A program made the position numbers and the translations under genes. DNA of 17,276 nt from Syntrophaceae bacterium UBA1411 (GTDB taxonomy: Bacteria; Desulfobacterota; Syntrophia; Syntrophales; Smithellaceae): assembly GCA_002304995.1 (NCBI GenBank), contig DBPV01000140.1, positions 25,513 through 42,788 of the forward strand. Direction: 5' to 3'. The stretch's first letter is position 1; every line of letters begins with the position of its first letter. The notes beneath the pieces were generated by a model, which saw nothing but the letters and a program-made list of their open reading frames with translations, was not told the origin of the DNA and did not search any database. Shown here piece after piece: positions 14,511-17,276 of this stretch.

Positions 14511-14975
14511 ATGAAACTCTCGACACGGTCGCGCTACGGCGTTCGGCTGATGATCGCCCTGGCGGGCGCGCCGCAGGATAAATCCGTTTTTCTCAAGGAT
14601 ATCGCCGCAGGCGAGGATATTTCTGAAAAATATCTCAGCCTGATCGTCATTCCGCTTCGCAAAGCAGGCCTTATCCGTTCCATCCGGGGAGCGCGCGGCG
14701 GTTATGCGCTGGCCCGGGCGCCCGAAACGATAACGCTTTGCGACATTGTCGAGGCCGTCGAAGGGGAAACCTGCCTGGTGCAGTGCGTAAAAAATCCGCA
14801 AAGCTGCAAAAGGTATCCCGTCTGTCCGTCGCGCGACACGTGGGCGAGCCTGAGCCGCACCATCCGCGACGCCATGGAGAAAATCACGCTCGCCGACCTT
14901 TTAACCGGCAAAGAAAGCAAAGCGGCCCTGCCCGTAAGACGGGGCAGCAGATCCCCCTCGGGAAAGACGGCATGA
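14511..14975 (+). CDS. Rrf2/IscR-family transcriptional regulator
   Basis: A 154-residue protein. The ATG at 14511 follows AAGGA and opens the canonical Rrf2 N-terminus MKLSTRSRYGVRLMIALA; an earlier in-frame start at 14442 would add an unrelated leader. A winged helix covers about residues 1-70 (KDIAAGEDISEKYLSLIV, then LIRSIRGARGGYALAR). The cluster-binding loop carries Cys88, Cys92, Cys99 and Cys105 (ETCLVQCVKNPQSCKRYPVC), so the three Fe-S ligands usual for IscR/NsrR-type proteins are present. It probably senses Fe-S status, oxygen or NO. Its stop overlaps the nadA start as ATGA, tying it to an enzyme that itself needs a [4Fe-4S] cluster. The regulated targets are inference. Confidence 0.92.
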   Translation: MKLSTRSRYGVRLMIALAGAPQDKSVFLKDIAAGEDISEKYLSLIVIPLRKAGLIRSIRGARGGYALARAPETITLCDIVEAVEGETCLVQCVKNPQSCKRYPVCPSRDTWASLSRTIRDAMEKITLADLLTGKESKAALPVRRGSRSPSGKTA

Positions 14976-15877
14976 AGATTACCGAAGAAATCGCAAAATT
15001 GAAAAAAGAAAATAATGCGGTCATCCTGGCGCACAACTACCAGCTTCCCGAGGTCCAGGACATCGCCGACTACGTCGGCGACTCCCTCGGCCTGAGCATG
15101 ACGGCAGCCCGCACGAACGCGGACGTCATCGTGTTTTGCGGCGTTCATTTCATGGCCCAGACGGCCAAGATTCTGTCGCCCGGGAAAACGGTTCTGCTGC
15201 CCGATGCCGCAGCCGGTTGTCCCATGGCGGACATGATCACACCCGATGATCTGCGCGCCCTCCAGGCGAAGCATCCGCAGGCGACCGCACTGTGCTACGT
15301 CAACACGACCGCCGAGGTCAAGGCGCTTTGCGACTTCTGCTGCACGTCGGGAAACGCCCTCACGATGGCGCGGCATATCCTCCGGAGCGGCAGCGAAATT
15401 ATTTTCGTTCCCGATCGCTATCTGGCGGATTATGTGTCGCGGCAACTGGATCATCCCTTCATCGTCTGGAACGGTTTTTGTCCGACGCATGCCCGGATCG
15501 CCCCCGCAGATATCGATGAGGCCCGGCGGCTTCATCCCGAAGCGATGGTCCTCGCCCATCCCGAGTGTACGCCGGAGGTCATCCGTTCGGCCGACCTTGC
15601 CGCCTCGACGGAAAAGATGTGCGATACCGTCCGGACGTCCGGGGCAACCGAGTTCATCATCGCCACGGAAATCGGCCTTCTGCACCGGCTCGCGAAGGAA
15701 AATCCGCACAAACGTTTTTATCCCGCTTCGGAGCGGGCCGTCTGCCCGAATATGAAGAAGGTCACGCTGGAAAAGATCCGTCGGTCGCTTGCGCACAATA
15801 CGTTTGAAATATCCGTGCCGCGGGAAACAGCCGACAGGGCGCGTGTCTCCATTGAAAGAATGCTGGAAATTGTCTGA
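14972..15877 (+). CDS. nadA: Quinolinate synthase
   Basis: A 301-residue enzyme of the short, cluster-containing NadA type. It condenses iminoaspartate with dihydroxyacetone phosphate to quinolinate for NAD synthesis. The ATG at 14972 overlaps the regulator stop (ATGA). Marks seen are ILAHNYQLPEVQDIADYVGDS, FCGVHFMAQTAKIL, LPDAAAGCPMADMI, YVNTTAEVKA, WNGFCPTH, AHPEC and FYPASERAVCPNMKK. The three cluster ligands are Cys56, Cys170 and Cys258. A Gln replaces the usual Glu in the FMAETAKIL block (residue 63), a conservative oddity. No nadB or nadC is in the window. Confidence 0.97.
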   Translation: MKITEEIAKLKKENNAVILAHNYQLPEVQDIADYVGDSLGLSMTAARTNADVIVFCGVHFMAQTAKILSPGKTVLLPDAAAGCPMADMITPDDLRALQAKHPQATALCYVNTTAEVKALCDFCCTSGNALTMARHILRSGSEIIFVPDRYLADYVSRQLDHPFIVWNGFCPTHARIAPADIDEARRLHPEAMVLAHPECTPEVIRSADLAASTEKMCDTVRTSGATEFIIATEIGLLHRLAKENPHKRFYPASERAVCPNMKKVTLEKIRRSLAHNTFEISVPRETADRARVSIERMLEIV

Positions 15878-15910
15878 ACACATGGCGGCAAAGGATTCTC
15901 TCCGGAATAC

Positions 15911-15939
15911 TCCCGGCAGGAGAACCGGCGCTGCCGGGA
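15911..15939 (+). promoter_or_regulatory. GC-rich hairpin directly upstream of metX
   Basis: Nine-base perfect arms (TCCCGGCAG at 15911-15919 and CTGCCGGGA at 15931-15939) enclose an 11-base loop, ending 7 bases before the metX ATG. The 3' arm overlaps the only ribosome-site-like bases (GGGAAAAGAG), while an AGGAG lies at the 5' arm-loop junction. No T-run follows, so it is not a terminator. It could lower metX translation; no SAM-riboswitch core is recognised in the 69-base gap. Confidence 0.5.
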
Positions 15940-15946
15940 AAAGAGT

Positions 15947-17071
15947 ATGTTGAAAAAAGAGTCCCTGGAAATCGTCGAAACCCGTTATTTTACGTTTGCC
16001 GAACCGCCGCATCCGCTCAAGCTTCAGTCCGGACGCAGCATCGGACCCGTAACGCTCGCCTATGAAACGTACGGCCGGCCGAACGCGGAAAAATCAAACG
16101 CCATCTTGGTCTGCCACGCGCTCTCCGGCGACGCGCACGCCGCCGGCTTATCCCCCGACGACCGGACGCCCGGCTGGTGGGACGGACTGATCGGACCGGG
16201 CCGCGCGCTCGATACCAACCAATATTTCGTCATCTGTTCCAACGTCATCGGCGGCTGCAAGGGCAGCACCGGCCCTTCGTCGCCGAATCCGGAAACGGGC
16301 AGGCCCTATGCGCTGGATTTTCCCATGATCACCATTGCGGACATGGTGGAAGCCCAGCGCCATCTGATCGACCATCTCGGCATCGAAAAGCTGTTTTGCG
16401 TCATCGGCGGCTCGATGGGCGGCATGCAGACTCTGCAGTGGGCCTCGGCTTATCCGGACCGCGTTCTTTCCGCGATACCGATCGCCACGGCGCTCAAGCA
16501 TTCGCCGCAGCAGATCGCCTTCAACGAGGTCATCCGGCAGGCCATCATGGCCGATCCGGCCTGGCGCAAGGGCAGCTATTACGACGCCGGCCAGCCGGAA
16601 AACGGCCTGGCGCTCGCCCGCATGATCGGCCACATCACCTTCATGAGCGACCAGTCGATGGAGGAAAAGTTTTCCCGCCGTCTCAAAAAGGAAAACCTGA
16701 GTTTTCAGTTCACCGACGATTTTGAAGTGGAGGGCTACCTGCGCTACCGCGGCTACAATTTCGTCAAGCGCTTTGACGCCAATTCGTACCTGTACATCAC
16801 CAAGGCGCTCGACTACTTCGACCTTTCCGGGCTGCACTTCATTCCGGCGGTCAAAAGCACGTCCATCCGCTTTCTGGTGATTTCCTTCAAATCCGACTGG
16901 CTGTATCCCTCCTACCAGTCGCAGGAAATCGTCCGGGCGCTGAAGCGCAAACATGCCTATACCACCTATTTCGATCTGGTTTCGACTTACGGCCACGACG
17001 CGTTTCTGATCGAAATCGAGGATGAAACGCGCCTGATCAGGAACTTTCTGGCCAATGTCGGACAAAGTTAG
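15947..17071 (+). CDS. metX: Homoserine O-acetyltransferase (or O-succinyltransferase) of the MetX family
   Basis: A 374-residue alpha/beta hydrolase that acylates homoserine in methionine synthesis. The ATG at 15947 gives the usual MetX start, a short lead-in followed by the PLKLQSGRSIGPVTLAYETYG block. The nucleophile elbow GGSMGGMQ places Ser156, and Asp317 (FKSDWLYP) and His350 (YGHDAFL) complete the triad. Other family marks are CHALSGDAHAAG, PGWWDGLIGPGRALDT and GGCKGSTGPSS. Acyl-CoA preference (acetyl or succinyl) cannot be told safely from sequence; acetyl is the default for this group. metW starts 17 bases after its stop, a common metX-metW pair in proteobacteria. Confidence 0.96.
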   Translation: MLKKESLEIVETRYFTFAEPPHPLKLQSGRSIGPVTLAYETYGRPNAEKSNAILVCHALSGDAHAAGLSPDDRTPGWWDGLIGPGRALDTNQYFVICSNVIGGCKGSTGPSSPNPETGRPYALDFPMITIADMVEAQRHLIDHLGIEKLFCVIGGSMGGMQTLQWASAYPDRVLSAIPIATALKHSPQQIAFNEVIRQAIMADPAWRKGSYYDAGQPENGLALARMIGHITFMSDQSMEEKFSRRLKKENLSFQFTDDFEVEGYLRYRGYNFVKRFDANSYLYITKALDYFDLSGLHFIPAVKSTSIRFLVISFKSDWLYPSYQSQEIVRALKRKHAYTTYFDLVSTYGHDAFLIEIEDETRLIRNFLANVGQS

Positions 17072-17088
17072 GAAAGAAGAAAAATGCC

Positions 17089-17276
17089 ATGAAACCGGAT
17101 CATCAAATTATTGTCGATATCGTTGCTCAGGGCGCCCGCGTGCTGGACCTGGGCTGCGGCGAGGGCGAACTGCTCGCGCATCTGCGTCTGGAGAAAAAAG
17201 CGCGCGTGCAGGGCATCGAACTTGACGAAGAACGGATGCACACCTGCGTGGAAAAAGGTTTGACGGTCCTGCAGGG
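17089..17276 (+). CDS. metW: Methionine biosynthesis protein MetW, N-terminal part (partial)
   Basis: The frame from ATG 17089 runs open to the window end (62 codons). It begins MKPDHQIIVDIV and has the SAM-methyltransferase motif I VLDLGCGEGELLAHL, then GIELDEERM, as in MetW. GAAG lies about 9 bases before the ATG. MetW is a small class I methyltransferase-like protein that works with MetX and is needed for its activity or for methionine synthesis in several proteobacteria. The C-terminal two thirds are outside the window. Confidence 0.92.
   Translation, partial: MKPDHQIIVDIVAQGARVLDLGCGEGELLAHLRLEKKARVQGIELDEERMHTCVEKGLTVLQ

Noticed and set aside
15878..15946. SAM riboswitch upstream of metX
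   Set aside because: The gap is only 69 bases and shows a single simple hairpin without the multi-stem core.
14702..16012. 436-codon minus-strand open frame
   Set aside because: Antisense to the Rrf2 gene and nadA, both clearly real; a GC-rich shadow frame rich in Arg, Gly and His.
16148..17065. 305-codon minus-strand open frame
   Set aside because: Antisense to metX with its complete catalytic triad; shadow frame.

Overview
The window reads as a chromosomal segment of a Gram-negative bacterium with moderately high GC housekeeping genes. The signs are periplasmic and lipoprotein signal peptides, an MltD-type transglycosylase, a metX-metW pair, an Rrf2-nadA pair and a LivF end. The mix would fit a Desulfobacterota/Syntrophales-like anaerobe, but that placement is inference from gene content only.

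Layout. (1) 1-165: 3' end of a branched-chain amino acid ABC transporter ATPase (livF) on the + strand. (2) 4690-256, minus strand: a four-gene operon of exported proteins behind a near-consensus sigma70 promoter (4780-4808). Two genes are three-domain paralogues with FlgT-N-like and TolB-N/CsgG-like regions, one is a long helical lipoprotein of unknown family, and the last is a lipoprotein with a TolB-N-like region and a C-terminal SH3-like stretch. Together they look like the domains of the flagellar H-ring protein FlgT spread over several polypeptides, with no flagellar gene in view. (3) 11480-4836, minus strand: a defence island behind another strong promoter (11452-11480). In transcription order it holds a full-length type III restriction subunit (Res), a DUF4062-GHKL ATPase-winged helix protein, an 85-residue stump of the type III methyltransferase (Mod), a PUA/EVE-like-HNH endonuclease, a MazG-like nucleotide pyrophosphohydrolase, and a frameshifted RelE/ParE-like toxin remnant. 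The part from the Mod stump to the remnant is visibly more AT-rich than the flanks. (4) 12918-11539, minus strand: acetolactate decarboxylase and a YhhN-family membrane protein. (5) 13095-17276, plus strand: mltD with a consensus promoter, an Rrf2-family regulator translationally coupled to nadA, metX, and the start of metW.

The most interesting part is the defence island. The methyltransferase that normally gives a type III system its DNA specificity and self-protection is reduced to its first 85 residues, and an HNH endonuclease with a putative modified-base reader domain follows directly. Either the R-M system is dead and eroding, or it has been rewired into a methyltransferase-free arrangement (Res + DUF4062-ATPase + HNH + MazG) kept under an intact promoter with tight gene spacing. 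The second point of interest is the split FlgT-like exported operon.
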